Origin: Gammaproteobacteria bacterium
GTDB taxonomy: Bacteria > Pseudomonadota > Gammaproteobacteria > Steroidobacterales > GCA-2729495
Direction of reading: 5' to 3'
Length of the DNA stretch: 63,681 bases
Assembly (NCBI GenBank): GCA_024277915.1
Contig: JAJRUG010000173.1
Span: 1-63,681 of the forward strand
Shown here: positions 1-8,260 of the stretch, piece by piece
Position numbering within the stretch: the first letter of the stretch is position 1
How the letters are laid out: each line of letters starts with the position of its first letter
Notes under the pieces: generated by a model
What the model was told of the DNA's origin: nothing
Database searches by the model: none
The model's input: the letters and a program-made list of their open reading frames with translations, nothing else
Translations under genes and position numbers: made by a program

Positions 1-1
1 G

Positions 2-214
2 GGACATTCGTTGCTGGCGACCCGGTTGATGGCACGGCTGCGTGATGCACTGGGGATCGATCTGCCATTGCTCTGCCTGTTCGAATATCCTACCGTGGCC
101 GGGCTGGCAGATGTTATTGAAACCAGGGCTGTGCAGGATCATGTGAATCGGGTGCCGGAGCTTAAAGCCCGGTCACGGCGGGAAATAACAAGCAGTGGAG
201 AAACCCATGTCTGA
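2..214 (+). CDS. Non-ribosomal peptide synthetase, C-terminal carrier domain (partial)
   Basis: This is the 3' end of a gene that begins left of the window. The frame is open from base 2 and encodes about 70 residues. It starts with Gly-His-Ser-Leu-Leu, the core of the peptidyl carrier (thiolation) domain; the Ser would carry the 4'-phosphopantetheine arm that tethers amino acids or acyl groups. The following pattern ([13 protein letters not shown], then [12 protein letters not shown]) is the usual second half of such domains. A polar tail of about 30 residues follows, and the gene stops at 212-214, so the carrier domain is the last recognisable module and no thioesterase is seen after it. 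The stop overlaps the start of folE by 8 bp. Product unknown. A free-standing carrier protein cannot be excluded because the upstream part is missing. Confidence 0.75.
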   Translation, partial: GHSLLATRLMARLRDALGIDLPLLCLFEYPTVAGLADVIETRAVQDHVNRVPELKARSRREITSSGETHV

Positions 215-851
215 GCAGGACGACCAGATCAAATTGGACCAGATCAAATTGGACCAGATCAAATTGGACCAGATCAAATTGGACCAGATCAAATTGGACC
301 AGATCAAATCGATGGAGCCGCATTTCAGGGAGATTATTCTGGCCTTGGGAGAGGATCCCGACCGCGAGGGCCTGGTTGATACGCCCATGCGTGCTGCCAA
401 GGCATTCAGTTTCCTGACCCAGGGTTATCGTGAGGATCTGGGCAAACTGGTCAACGATGCGGTGTTCACCAGCGATACGGATGAAATGGTGATTGTCCGC
501 AATATTGAAATGTACTCGTTGTGCGAGCATCACATGTTGCCTTTTATTGGCAAGTGCCACGTCGCCTATCTGCCACAGGGTAAGGTACTGGGACTATCAA
601 AAATCGCGAGAATTGTGGATCACTATTCCCGCCGTTTGCAAATTCAGGAAGTGCTGACCAAGCAGGTCGCCGAGTGTGTCAACGAGGCAATCGGGGCTAT
701 GGGTGTTGGTGTCGTCATCGAGGCCCAGCACATGTGCATGATGATGCGGGGTGTGCAGAAACAGAACTCCATCATGACGACCTCATGCATGCTGGGGAAT
801 TTTCGCAGCCAGCACCAGACCAGGAATGAGTTTTTACGGTTGCTTAGTTGA
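207..851 (+). CDS. folE: GTP cyclohydrolase I
   Basis: Cytosolic enzyme converting GTP to 7,8-dihydroneopterin triphosphate, the first step of folate (and queuosine/pterin) synthesis. About 214 residues. The conserved core is clear: CEHHMLPF with zinc-binding Cys and His, [20 protein letters not shown], and the C-terminal segment with HMCMMMRG and the second zinc Cys in TTSCMLG. I chose ATG 207 (MSEQDD), which has GGAGA at about 197-201; an in-frame ATG at 195 is possible. The odd part is the N-terminus: residues 6-35 are six copies of a pentapeptide Asp-Gln-Ile-Lys-Leu (last copy ending in Ser), encoded by a 15-bp tandem repeat. This precedes the normal N-terminal helix and should not touch the active site. 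It overlaps the NRPS stop, so it may be cotranscribed. Confidence 0.93.
   Translation: MSEQDDQIKLDQIKLDQIKLDQIKLDQIKLDQIKSMEPHFREIILALGEDPDREGLVDTPMRAAKAFSFLTQGYREDLGKLVNDAVFTSDTDEMVIVRNIEMYSLCEHHMLPFIGKCHVAYLPQGKVLGLSKIARIVDHYSRRLQIQEVLTKQVAECVNEAIGAMGVGVVIEAQHMCMMMRGVQKQNSIMTTSCMLGNFRSQHQTRNEFLRLLS
222..311 (+). repeat. 15-bp tandem repeat inside folE (6 copies)
   Basis: Five identical copies of GACCAGATCAAATTG and a sixth with one change (TCG at its end) run head to tail. The unit is a multiple of three, so changes in copy number keep folE in frame and only lengthen or shorten a Gln/Lys/Asp-rich N-terminal stretch. Such perfect repeats are prone to slipped-strand variation. Confidence 0.98.
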
Positions 852-920
852 TTTTTTCATTAAACCACTGACGCCAACAGTGGCTCGGTTTGTCGTACGA
901 AGAGTGACTCCAGAAGCAGC

Positions 921-3827
921 ATGAGCAGTTTTAACGCACTTAAAGTAGCGTCAGTCCTGGTGTTATCCACTTCACTTGCGGCATGTGGCGGAGGTGGCGG
1001 GTCAAGTAGCGTCAATACAATTCCGGCACCGGTCAATGCCGTGCCCATTGCGAACGACGATTCGGTTACTGCGACCAATAACCTGAACGGTGTCTTAATC
1101 AATGTATTGGAAAATGATTCTGATCCGGATGGCGACACCCTGACCATTGAATCCTTTTCCGGAGCTACTGCAGGCGCAACTCTTTCTATTGAAGGTAGTG
1201 CAATCAGATATATCGCACCAGCAGGTTTCTCAGGGGGGGATACATTTACCTACACCATCAGTGATGGTAATGGCGGACGAGCGAGTGCTGCCGTTAACGT
1301 CACTGTTCAACAGGGAGTCTTTACCCTGAGCGGAAGTATCTTTCCACCGAACGTCGTGGTGGCGGATAGCGATACCAATGATCCGAATGCCACCTACGTG
1401 TCGAACGACGGAGTAAACATTGCACAGACTATTCCGAGTCCGGTGACGGTGGGTGGTTACGTCAACCGGCCTGACACCGGCGCTGTCGGGCGATCGATGG
1501 TCCCCGGCGATCTCAACGACTACTATCGGGTCGAACTGTTGGCCGGCCAGACGATCACGATGCTCGTATCCGACTTCCAGACCGGCGATGCCGATCTGTA
1601 CCTTTATGATGGTCAGGGTTTATTCGTTGATGCATCCCTCGAAGTTGGCCAGATCGAGAGTCTCGTGGTGCCGTCGGACGGCACCTATTTCGTCAATCCG
1701 TATGCCTATGACGGAGCGTCGAACTATGTGCTGATCATTGGTAATACCCGGATTATGAGCTTGCCGGGGGGATTGCGCGTTTCCAACGAGTTCGTTCCCG
1801 GGGAGGTGGTGGTGCGCTACACGTCAAATATTGCGACATACACGGCTTCGGGTGTTAGTCCGATGGCGGAGCAGCTGGGCTTCAGTGTGCGATCCTGCGC
1901 GCCGGATCGCGATATGCTGCTGGACCTTGGTCCGCGGGCGGCGCCACTCAAGATGGCCCGGGCACAGAAAAGCAGTAATGTCGCCAACCCGAAGGTCATA
2001 TCTTTTCAAACGGATATGGACCGCGCGAAGTACGAAACACTTAGCGCGATCAAGGCGCTGCAGAGGGAACCGGGGATCGCGTACGCAGAGCCGAACTACA
2101 TCCTGAAGGCTTTCGCGACGCCGAACGACGAAGCCTATGTCGCACAATGGCATTACCCGCTGATCAATCTGCCGGCCGCGTGGGATCTGACGACCGGCAG
2201 CGCCAACGTCATTGTTGCGGTCATCGACACTGGCGTGTTGCTGAATCATCCCGACATGCAGGGTCAATTCGTACCAGGCTATGATTTTATTCGTGACACG
2301 CAGATGTCCGTGGACGGCGACGGGATCGATCCCAACGCTGACGATCCGGGCGACGGCGGACAGGGAGTGACCGGCAGCAGCTTCCACGGCACGCATGTCA
2401 GCGGTACCATCGCCGCCGCGACGAATAACATTAGTGGCGTCTCAGGCATCGCGTGGAATTCGAAGATCATGCCGTTACGCGCGCTCGGCGTGGGCGGGGG
2501 AACATCGTACGACATCAACCAGGCGGTTCGCTATGCAGCCGGCCTGTCGAACGACTCGAACACGACGCCGGCACAACGCGCCGACGTCATCAACCTCAGT
2601 CTCGGTGGCGGACCGTTCAGCCAGGCAGACCAGAACACTTACACGGCCGCCCGTCAGGCAGGCGTCATCATCGTTGCTGCGGCCGGCAACGAATCCAGTG
2701 CGCAATTAAGTTACCCGGCATCCTATGATGGCGTGATCTCCGTCAGTGCCGTCGATGCGCAGCGCGGGCGCGCACCGTACTCGAATTTCGGTACTGCCAT
2801 CGACGTAGCAGCTCCAGGCGGCGACATGCAATCAGACCTGAATGCTGACGGTTACCCGGATGGTGTACTCAGCGTCGGTGGTGACGACTCGTCCGGTTTG
2901 ATCAGCTTCGTTTACCCTTTCTTTCAGGGCACGTCGATGGCGAGCCCGCATATGGCCGGCGTCGTCGCACTGATGAAATCCGTAAACGGCGACCTGACCC
3001 CTGACGATATCGACATCCTGCTTTTACAGGGAGCCCTGACGGACGATCTTGGCAGTGCGGGTCGGGATGATACCTTCGGCCACGGGCTGATCAACGCGCA
3101 AAAGGCGGTGATCGCCGCACTGGACGCCGCCGGCAATCCGCCGGCCGACAATCCGTTCCTCACGGTCAACCCGGCTGCGCTGAACTTTGGTTCAGGCACC
3201 ACGAGTATTCAGATTGCACTTCAGAATAGCGGCGGCGGCAGTTTGCAACTCACGAACCCGACAGCGAACGTGCCATGGATCACCATCGCCGCCGTCAATA
3301 CGAATGCTGACAACCTCGGGTCATATCAGGTGACCGTGGAGCGCAGCGGCCTCAGCGACGGTTTGTACTCCGGCCAGATTATGGCGCAGTCAACGATCAA
3401 CGTGGTCAACATATCGGTTGTCATGTCGGTCGGGACCGTTGGAATGGGCAACGACGTCGGTTATGTCTACGTGTTGCTGATCGATACCATCACCGGTAAC
3501 GTCATTGATCAGACAGAGCCGGGTGCAGCCGGCGGCACATACGCATACGCCTTCTCAAACGTTGCCGCGGGAACGTACAATATCGTGGCCGGCACCGATG
3601 CAGATAATGATTTCGTTATCTGTGACGCGGGTGAGGCCTGCGGCGCATTTATTACCATTGACCAACCGATCCAGATCGATTTGAACAGCAACATGACCAG
3701 CCTGGACTTTCCGATAGGCTATGTCGTCGCATTGCCGTCGACCATGTCGGAGGGTGGTGGTGCCGATGGTGAGTCACGGGGGTTTGCGCGATCAGGTACT
3801 GACAGACAAAAGTCGGCTGCCCGATGA
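921..3827 (+). CDS. Secreted subtilisin-like serine protease (S8), lipoprotein
   Basis: 968 residues. A lipoprotein signal ends in LAAC followed by a Gly/Ser-rich linker (residues 1-33), so the protein should be lipid-anchored outside the cytoplasm. Next come a cadherin/VCBS-like domain (NDSDPDGDTLTI, about 45-130), a pre-peptidase C-terminal type domain (DYYRVELLAGQTITM, about 195-275), and an inhibitor I9-like prosegment ending near YAEPNY. The S8 catalytic domain follows with Asp436 (VIDTG), His492 (HGTHVSG) and Ser672 (GTSMASPH). The C-terminal 200 residues are beta-rich. The triad is complete, so it should be active. The stop overlaps the next gene by 4 bp (ATGA), which suggests translational coupling with a PrcB-like protein. 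Substrate unknown. Confidence 0.9.
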   Translation: MSSFNALKVASVLVLSTSLAACGGGGGSSSVNTIPAPVNAVPIANDDSVTATNNLNGVLINVLENDSDPDGDTLTIESFSGATAGATLSIEGSAIRYIAPAGFSGGDTFTYTISDGNGGRASAAVNVTVQQGVFTLSGSIFPPNVVVADSDTNDPNATYVSNDGVNIAQTIPSPVTVGGYVNRPDTGAVGRSMVPGDLNDYYRVELLAGQTITMLVSDFQTGDADLYLYDGQGLFVDASLEVGQIESLVVPSDGTYFVNPYAYDGASNYVLIIGNTRIMSLPGGLRVSNEFVPGEVVVRYTSNIATYTASGVSPMAEQLGFSVRSCAPDRDMLLDLGPRAAPLKMARAQKSSNVANPKVISFQTDMDRAKYETLSAIKALQREPGIAYAEPNYILKAFATPNDEAYVAQWHYPLINLPAAWDLTTGSANVIVAVIDTGVLLNHPDMQGQFVPGYDFIRDTQMSVDGDGIDPNADDPGDGGQGVTGSSFHGTHVSGTIAAATNNISGVSGIAWNSKIMPLRALGVGGGTSYDINQAVRYAAGLSNDSNTTPAQRADVINLSLGGGPFSQADQNTYTAARQAGVIIVAAAGNESSAQLSYPASYDGVISVSAVDAQRGRAPYSNFGTAIDVAAPGGDMQSDLNADGYPDGVLSVGGDDSSGLISFVYPFFQGTSMASPHMAGVVALMKSVNGDLTPDDIDILLLQGALTDDLGSAGRDDTFGHGLINAQKAVIAALDAAGNPPADNPFLTVNPAALNFGSGTTSIQIALQNSGGGSLQLTNPTANVPWITIAAVNTNADNLGSYQVTVERSGLSDGLYSGQIMAQSTINVVNISVVMSVGTVGMGNDVGYVYVLLIDTITGNVIDQTEPGAAGGTYAYAFSNVAAGTYNIVAGTDADNDFVICDAGEACGAFITIDQPIQIDLNSNMTSLDFPIGYVVALPSTMSEGGGADGESRGFARSGTDRQKSAAR

Positions 3828-4339
3828 ATCGTTTCCTGATTGTCGCTTCGACGTTACTGTTGTCGCTGAGTGCCTGTCGGTCCGGCTTCAAAGAAGCGGA
3901 GTCTGGATCGGAGTTGGTGCCGGTTCACGCTGTTTTCAGCGCCGCCCAGTGCCTGAGAAGCGAGCCGATGATCGAGTTGCTTCGCGATCGGGTGTCGCTG
4001 AAAGAATGGTGGGAGCCACTTTCGAAACAGGTGATACCGACTCGTAAGTTGCCAGGAAAGCTGGCTGATGTTGATTTCGCCACAGAAATCGTTCTGGTCA
4101 TGTCAATGGGGCAACAACCGACCACCGGCTACCAAATCGAACTGAGTAATGAGTCCGCCATGCTGCAGGACGTATCGCTCACTGTCACGACGAACTGGTG
4201 GCAGCCCCCGGAGGACATGAATGTCGCCCAGATCATGACCAGTCCTTGTCTGGCGGTCACCCTGCCGGCCGGCCGATACGAGACTGTCAGTGTGATGGAC
4301 GAGCGAGCTGACCTGCGTGTCGTGAAGCATTTCCAATAG
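3824..4339 (+). CDS. PrcB-like putative protease-inhibitor lipoprotein
   Basis: 171 residues. The N-terminal signal ends in a lipobox-like LSAC at about residues 15-18. The middle carries VLVMSMGQQPTTGYQIEL, resembling the core of the protease complex-inhibitor PrcB C-terminal family (a Gly-x-x-x-Thr-x-Gly-Tyr turn between strands). The gene overlaps the end of the S8 protease gene by 4 bp. That overlap, the shared export route and the family resemblance suggest that it inhibits, stabilises or regulates that protease. This role is inference; only the fold signature and the gene coupling are visible. Confidence 0.6.
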   Translation: MNRFLIVASTLLLSLSACRSGFKEAESGSELVPVHAVFSAAQCLRSEPMIELLRDRVSLKEWWEPLSKQVIPTRKLPGKLADVDFATEIVLVMSMGQQPTTGYQIELSNESAMLQDVSLTVTTNWWQPPEDMNVAQIMTSPCLAVTLPAGRYETVSVMDERADLRVVKHFQ

Positions 4340-4491
4340 CCAATCGGTGGTTAGCACTACGTGTTCCCGGGAGTATGCGGCAAGTCTTGTTGCGTCGTAC
4401 CTGGCAGAACCGTTCGGCACAAAAGTTAGCAACAGGTGGTGGTCTGAGGAGCGGTCAGAGATTAATATTCTGCCATAAGTTCGACAGACTG

Positions 4492-5220
4492 CTAGGACAA
4501 TTCTTCGGTGAGCTTGTCCGGCTCATTGATCCAGGCTTTGCGCCCCATGATGCTCACCATACCGTCCCTGGTCATTTGATGGATTGTCCGTGACAGAGAT
4601 TCGGCACGCACACCGAGCATTTCGGCTATTTCACTGTGGGAAATCGGCAGCTCCAGCATGATTTTGCCGTCAGCCGAAGTCGTGCCATAGGGTTCCTTCA
4701 TGAGTAGCAACCAGTGGCAAAGGCGCTTTCTGAGCACCTTTGTGACCGAGTGACTGAAGCGTTCCTCGGCTTCACCGAGTTCCTGGCTGACACACTTCAG
4801 CAGTTCCAGACCGAATAAGGGTTGTCTCAACAGGAGTTCCTGTACGGCGGAAGATTTCAGAAAACAGAGTTTGCCACCGGGCTTCACAAATTGAGCGCTG
4901 GCCCGATGCAACTCCCCGGCCAGAAAAGGCCGGTACCCCAGCATGTCGCCTGCCCTTGCCAGTTTCATCAGAACTGATTTACCTTCTGAAGAAGTTTTGC
5001 GAACCGCAGCTAACCCTTTGCAGATGAGATAGATACCGTCGCAGGAATCGTCTTGACTGAAAACGGCCTCCTCCGGTGTATACCCCCTGCAAACGGCATG
5101 CTGGTCAAACCAGTCAATATCGTCCAGGTTCAGAACCCCCCAGACTCCGGCACGCCGGCTACGGGCCGGCATGCACCGATAGACACTGCGTACGCCACAA
5201 TTTTTGAGTGGTCTTGCCAT
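4492..5220 (-). CDS. Crp/Fnr-family transcription regulator
   Basis: 242 residues: an N-terminal cyclic-nucleotide-binding-like beta-roll (about 30-150), a long dimerisation helix (about 150-185) and a C-terminal winged helix of Crp type (SHSEIAEMLGVRAESLSRTIHQM, recognition helix about 205-220). It lacks the N-terminal four-Cys spacing of oxygen-sensing FNR, although Cys8 and Cys16 are present, so the sensed signal is unclear; Dnr-type heme sensing of NO is one option. The gene is divergent from the porin/cld/reductase operon and separated from it by about 600 bp that hold a near-consensus FNR-type palindrome at 5520-5533. It is the natural candidate regulator for that operon and perhaps for the perfect palindrome ahead of the Nod gene. 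Regulation is inferred, not shown. Confidence 0.85.
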   Translation of the reverse strand: MARPLKNCGVRSVYRCMPARSRRAGVWGVLNLDDIDWFDQHAVCRGYTPEEAVFSQDDSCDGIYLICKGLAAVRKTSSEGKSVLMKLARAGDMLGYRPFLAGELHRASAQFVKPGGKLCFLKSSAVQELLLRQPLFGLELLKCVSQELGEAEERFSHSVTKVLRKRLCHWLLLMKEPYGTTSADGKIMLELPISHSEIAEMLGVRAESLSRTIHQMTRDGMVSIMGRKAWINEPDKLTEELS

Positions 5221-5834
5221 CCAGTCACCCTGTACGCTGCCGCCGACAACGCCACGCTTCTTTTTTGCAGAGGATTCCCTATGCCATACTAAATCAGGCA
5301 GTTAAAGACCTGTATAGGCAATAATACGGGGGTGGATTCGGTTTATTACTAGCAAAGGAGAGGAAGTTCTATCCATGATGTCCGAGACGGGGTGATAAGT
5401 AAGCGGCAGGTTCTCGCCTTGCGGTCACTGCGGGTCGCGGCCAGCAGTTGAATCGGAGCCGGCCCGGGACCCCGGCACAGTTCAGATCAATTGTTACTTA
5501 GTTAAAAACATACCATTTTTTAACATAGGTCAAGGCGGCAGGCGATTACCTTGGCTAGTGTACTTGTCATAAAGGCAGGGAAATTTTCCTACAAGGATAT
5601 GGCGACCATGCCAATCTTCTCAAGACTGCCTGAGCAGGTGTAGTGAATATACTATGGTTTTTTGGAAACAAAACATGCAGGTTCTCTTCCCGCTGCGGTT
5701 CACTTCTCATATCACCACTAGAAAGTTTACACGCAAGTCCTGAGCGCAGAAAACCGGTTATCAGCCGCATTCACGCGGTGACCTGGATAGCGCACCCTTT
5801 TCCCCCGGCACCCCTCTTTTGGAGGAATTGAACT
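5221..5834. other. 614-bp intergenic region between divergent regulator and porin
   Basis: No convincing gene is seen here. It must contain the promoters of the minus-strand Crp/Fnr gene and of the plus-strand porin-cld-reductase operon. The only site I recognise is the FNR-like palindrome at 5520-5533. The porin has a clear ribosome-binding site (GGAGG at about 5820-5824). The region is long enough for a small RNA or leader, but nothing specific supports one. Confidence 0.5.
5520..5533 (+). promoter_or_regulatory. FNR/Dnr-like binding site upstream of porin-cld operon
   Basis: TTAACATAGGTCAA matches the TTGAC-N4-GTCAA type dyad at 9 of 10 informative positions. It lies about 300 bp upstream of the porin start, in the gap shared with the Crp/Fnr regulator. 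The single mismatch and the distance from the gene make this moderate evidence. Confidence 0.45.
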
Positions 5835-7280
5835 ATGAAACAATTGGCAGTGTGGTTACTCGCGGGTTTTCTGTTGTTTGGAGCAGGTGCAGGTTCGGCC
5901 GCCGATCTTGATCTGGACTCCGACGAGGGAATCAAGGAGCTCAGGAAGAAAATATTCGGTGGACTCGATGTCTCTTTCAGCGGCATGGGCAGGGTAGAGG
6001 CTACGCTGGAGAACCGGTTCCGCGAACTGACTGACATCGGTGGTCCGGCACCATCCAAAGTGGCGGATAACTCGTTCTATGATTTCCGAAGCTATGTGTC
6101 AACGGAAATAAAAAAAGACCAGTTTTCCATTGTTATCGCTGTTGATATCGCCGGCGACGACTTCTCGGATCCGGAAGGCGCGGTTTTCGGCAACGCTATG
6201 GATGCCAATTCTGCTCCCGGTGGACCGGCGGTCACTCGTGACTCTCTCTGGGATTTAAGAACCAGGTACCTTTATCTGAATTATGACGGCTTTGTCAAAG
6301 CTTCAGTCGGGCGGTTACCGGCAAAAATCGGGCACGGCATCGTCGTTAATACTATTCGGGACTCTGCCAAGGTGGTGAAACCTTTGAAGGCCTACGTGAT
6401 CGGCGGCGTAATTGTTAAAGGTGGGGAGACGATCCCCAATCCTGTCGGTCCTGACCCTGAAGGGAGAAATGACAATGACCTGGAAGCATTCCTGATATTC
6501 GGAAAATACAAAGTGAAAAATCTGGCTGTACAGCTGACTTATGCATTCCAGAAAGATTCCAGAAGGGATCAGGGCTTTCCGGAAAAGCAGTATCTGGATC
6601 TGACCGCAGACGGATCCAGTGGCCGCTTGTCCTATCAACTGGAAGCAGCCTGGTTTGGAGGAGAGACTCCTTTCAAAGCCGCAAAAGGGCAACGTCTGGA
6701 TAATGACGCATGGATGGGATATGCAAAGCTCCAATACGCGTTGCCTGATATTAGTTCAGGAGTAGGAGTCGCCGCAGGTTACGGGGGCGGGGATAACGAC
6801 CCGACCGATAACGATCAATCGGACTTCCAGAGCCTGTTTATGAATGCCATTGGTTTCCACATAGCAAACATATATGGCAATGATATTCACGGTTATGACG
6901 CCTATAGACCTGGCACACCGGGCGCCGATGGAAACAATGCCGGCGCTGGGTTCGCCAATACGACATTCTTTCAGCTATCAGCTTTCCACAAGCCTAATGA
7001 CAAGCTGAAGATCGAAGGCATTCTTTCCTATTTTATTGCTTCAGAAGATCAGTTGATTGGAGAAGGGGTCTTGTTGCATCCCAATGACGGGACAGCCGCG
7101 CCAGGTGAAACCGAGAGATCCGACGATATAGGCTGGGAAGCTGATCTGAACTTCAATTACAAAGTGACAGACAGCTTCTCCTTTTACACCCGCCTTGGAT
7201 ATTTCTCAGCGGGAGACATATGGGGAAGATCTGCGTCGAGTGCCAAGAAAGCTCAGGGGGGGTTCTTGTTCACATTCTAG
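5835..7280 (+). CDS. Outer-membrane porin-like protein
   Basis: 481 residues. A signal peptide (about 1-22, ending GSAA) is followed by a beta-strand-rich protein ending in Phe, the usual outer-membrane insertion signal. Many alternating aromatic/hydrophobic stretches and Asp/Asn/Gly-rich loops (for example YGGGDNDPTDNDQSD, about 315-330) fit a 16-18-stranded porin, perhaps of the alginate-export/OprD-like type. It is the first gene ahead of cld and the two reductase sets on the same strand, so a plausible role is letting anions such as perchlorate, chlorate or nitrate into the periplasm. That role is inferred from position only. The ribosome-binding site GGAGG sits about 10 bp before the ATG. 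Confidence 0.7.
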   Translation: MKQLAVWLLAGFLLFGAGAGSAADLDLDSDEGIKELRKKIFGGLDVSFSGMGRVEATLENRFRELTDIGGPAPSKVADNSFYDFRSYVSTEIKKDQFSIVIAVDIAGDDFSDPEGAVFGNAMDANSAPGGPAVTRDSLWDLRTRYLYLNYDGFVKASVGRLPAKIGHGIVVNTIRDSAKVVKPLKAYVIGGVIVKGGETIPNPVGPDPEGRNDNDLEAFLIFGKYKVKNLAVQLTYAFQKDSRRDQGFPEKQYLDLTADGSSGRLSYQLEAAWFGGETPFKAAKGQRLDNDAWMGYAKLQYALPDISSGVGVAAGYGGGDNDPTDNDQSDFQSLFMNAIGFHIANIYGNDIHGYDAYRPGTPGADGNNAGAGFANTTFFQLSAFHKPNDKLKIEGILSYFIASEDQLIGEGVLLHPNDGTAAPGETERSDDIGWEADLNFNYKVTDSFSFYTRLGYFSAGDIWGRSASSAKKAQGGFLFTF

Positions 7281-7352
7281 GCGGATGCGGTATGCGAGGT
7301 GTCAGTGAATTAGTTGAGATTTATTGATAATGATTCTGATCAGGAGACAGTC

Positions 7353-8168
7353 ATGATTACGAAGCGGAAGCGACAAATAACCTATCTGGCGACGGTGGCC
7401 AGCTGCCTGGTGGCGGCTATTTTTTCAACCAATGCACTGGCTGAAATAGACCGCGGGATGATCCTGAAGGAGACCGGGGTGTTCGGCATCGTGGCGACCT
7501 TCACGCTGCATGCCGATTGGGACCGGATGTCTTCTGCGGACCGCCGGGGCGCCTCCGCCGAGGTTGTCAAGGTAGTGGATAAGTACCGTGATGACGTCCT
7601 GGTGGATGCCTATCTCACCCGCGGACTCAGTGCGGGCTCGGACTATTTCCTGCGGGTGCATAGCTATGATCTTGCCAAAGGGCAGGCCTTCATGGTCGAC
7701 TTCCGGCGTACCCTGATTGGCCGCTATTCCAAGGTGACGGAGACGCTGGTCGGCGTGACCAAGTCGCTGAACTATGTCACCGCTGACATGTCGCCCGAAC
7801 TGAACAAAGGTTTAAAATCAGCGACATACCAGGATGGCTCACCCCGCTATGTGATTGTCATTCCGGTGCAGAAGAATGCCGCCTGGTGGAACATGACAGC
7901 GAAGCAGCGGCTGGGCATGGCGGAAGGGCACACGATTCCCACGCTGAAGCACCTGGTGAGCGTGAAGCGCAAGCTGTATCACAGCACGGGTTTGTCCGAT
8001 ATCGATTTCATCACCTACTTTGAGATGAACGATCTCACCGCATTTAATGAACTGGTGATCGCACTGATGTCCGTGCCGGAGAACCTGTACCACACTCGCT
8101 ATGGTGATCCCATCATTCTGGGCACGATCCATAGCGTGAAGGATGTATTCGAGACTTTGGCAAAGTGA
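7353..8168 (+). CDS. cld: Periplasmic chlorite dismutase
   Basis: Heme b enzyme converting chlorite to chloride and O2, detoxifying the product of (per)chlorate reductase. 271 residues from ATG 7353 (AGGAG at 7341-7345); an upstream in-frame TTG is less likely. Residues 1-30 are a Sec signal ending ALA. Key residues match the long-chain (clade 1) enzymes that really make O2: proximal heme His193 (in GHTIPTLKH), distal Arg206 (in VKRKLYHSTG), Glu243, and Trp178-Trp179 in AAWWNM. All keep the same +23 offset to the Dechloromonas numbering I remember (His170, Arg183, Glu220, Trp155). This is unlike the short or HemQ-type relatives, which lack the distal Arg. Directly upstream of a reductase alpha subunit. 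Very likely functional. Confidence 0.95.
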   Translation: MITKRKRQITYLATVASCLVAAIFSTNALAEIDRGMILKETGVFGIVATFTLHADWDRMSSADRRGASAEVVKVVDKYRDDVLVDAYLTRGLSAGSDYFLRVHSYDLAKGQAFMVDFRRTLIGRYSKVTETLVGVTKSLNYVTADMSPELNKGLKSATYQDGSPRYVIVIPVQKNAAWWNMTAKQRLGMAEGHTIPTLKHLVSVKRKLYHSTGLSDIDFITYFEMNDLTAFNELVIALMSVPENLYHTRYGDPIILGTIHSVKDVFETLAK

Positions 8169-8260
8169 GTTATCGCTCCGACGGAAGTTGGAGTTAACGA
8201 TAACGCATAGACAGTAAATTACGATCAGATAGCTCTGCATGGAGCCGATGAGGGTTGGTA

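Noticed and set aside
222-311. CRISPR array or direct-repeat mobile element
   Set aside because: The copies are contiguous, without spacers, and in frame with folE.
7314-7352. TTG start of cld at 7314
   Set aside because: It would place charged residues before the signal peptide; ATG 7353 has AGGAG at proper distance.
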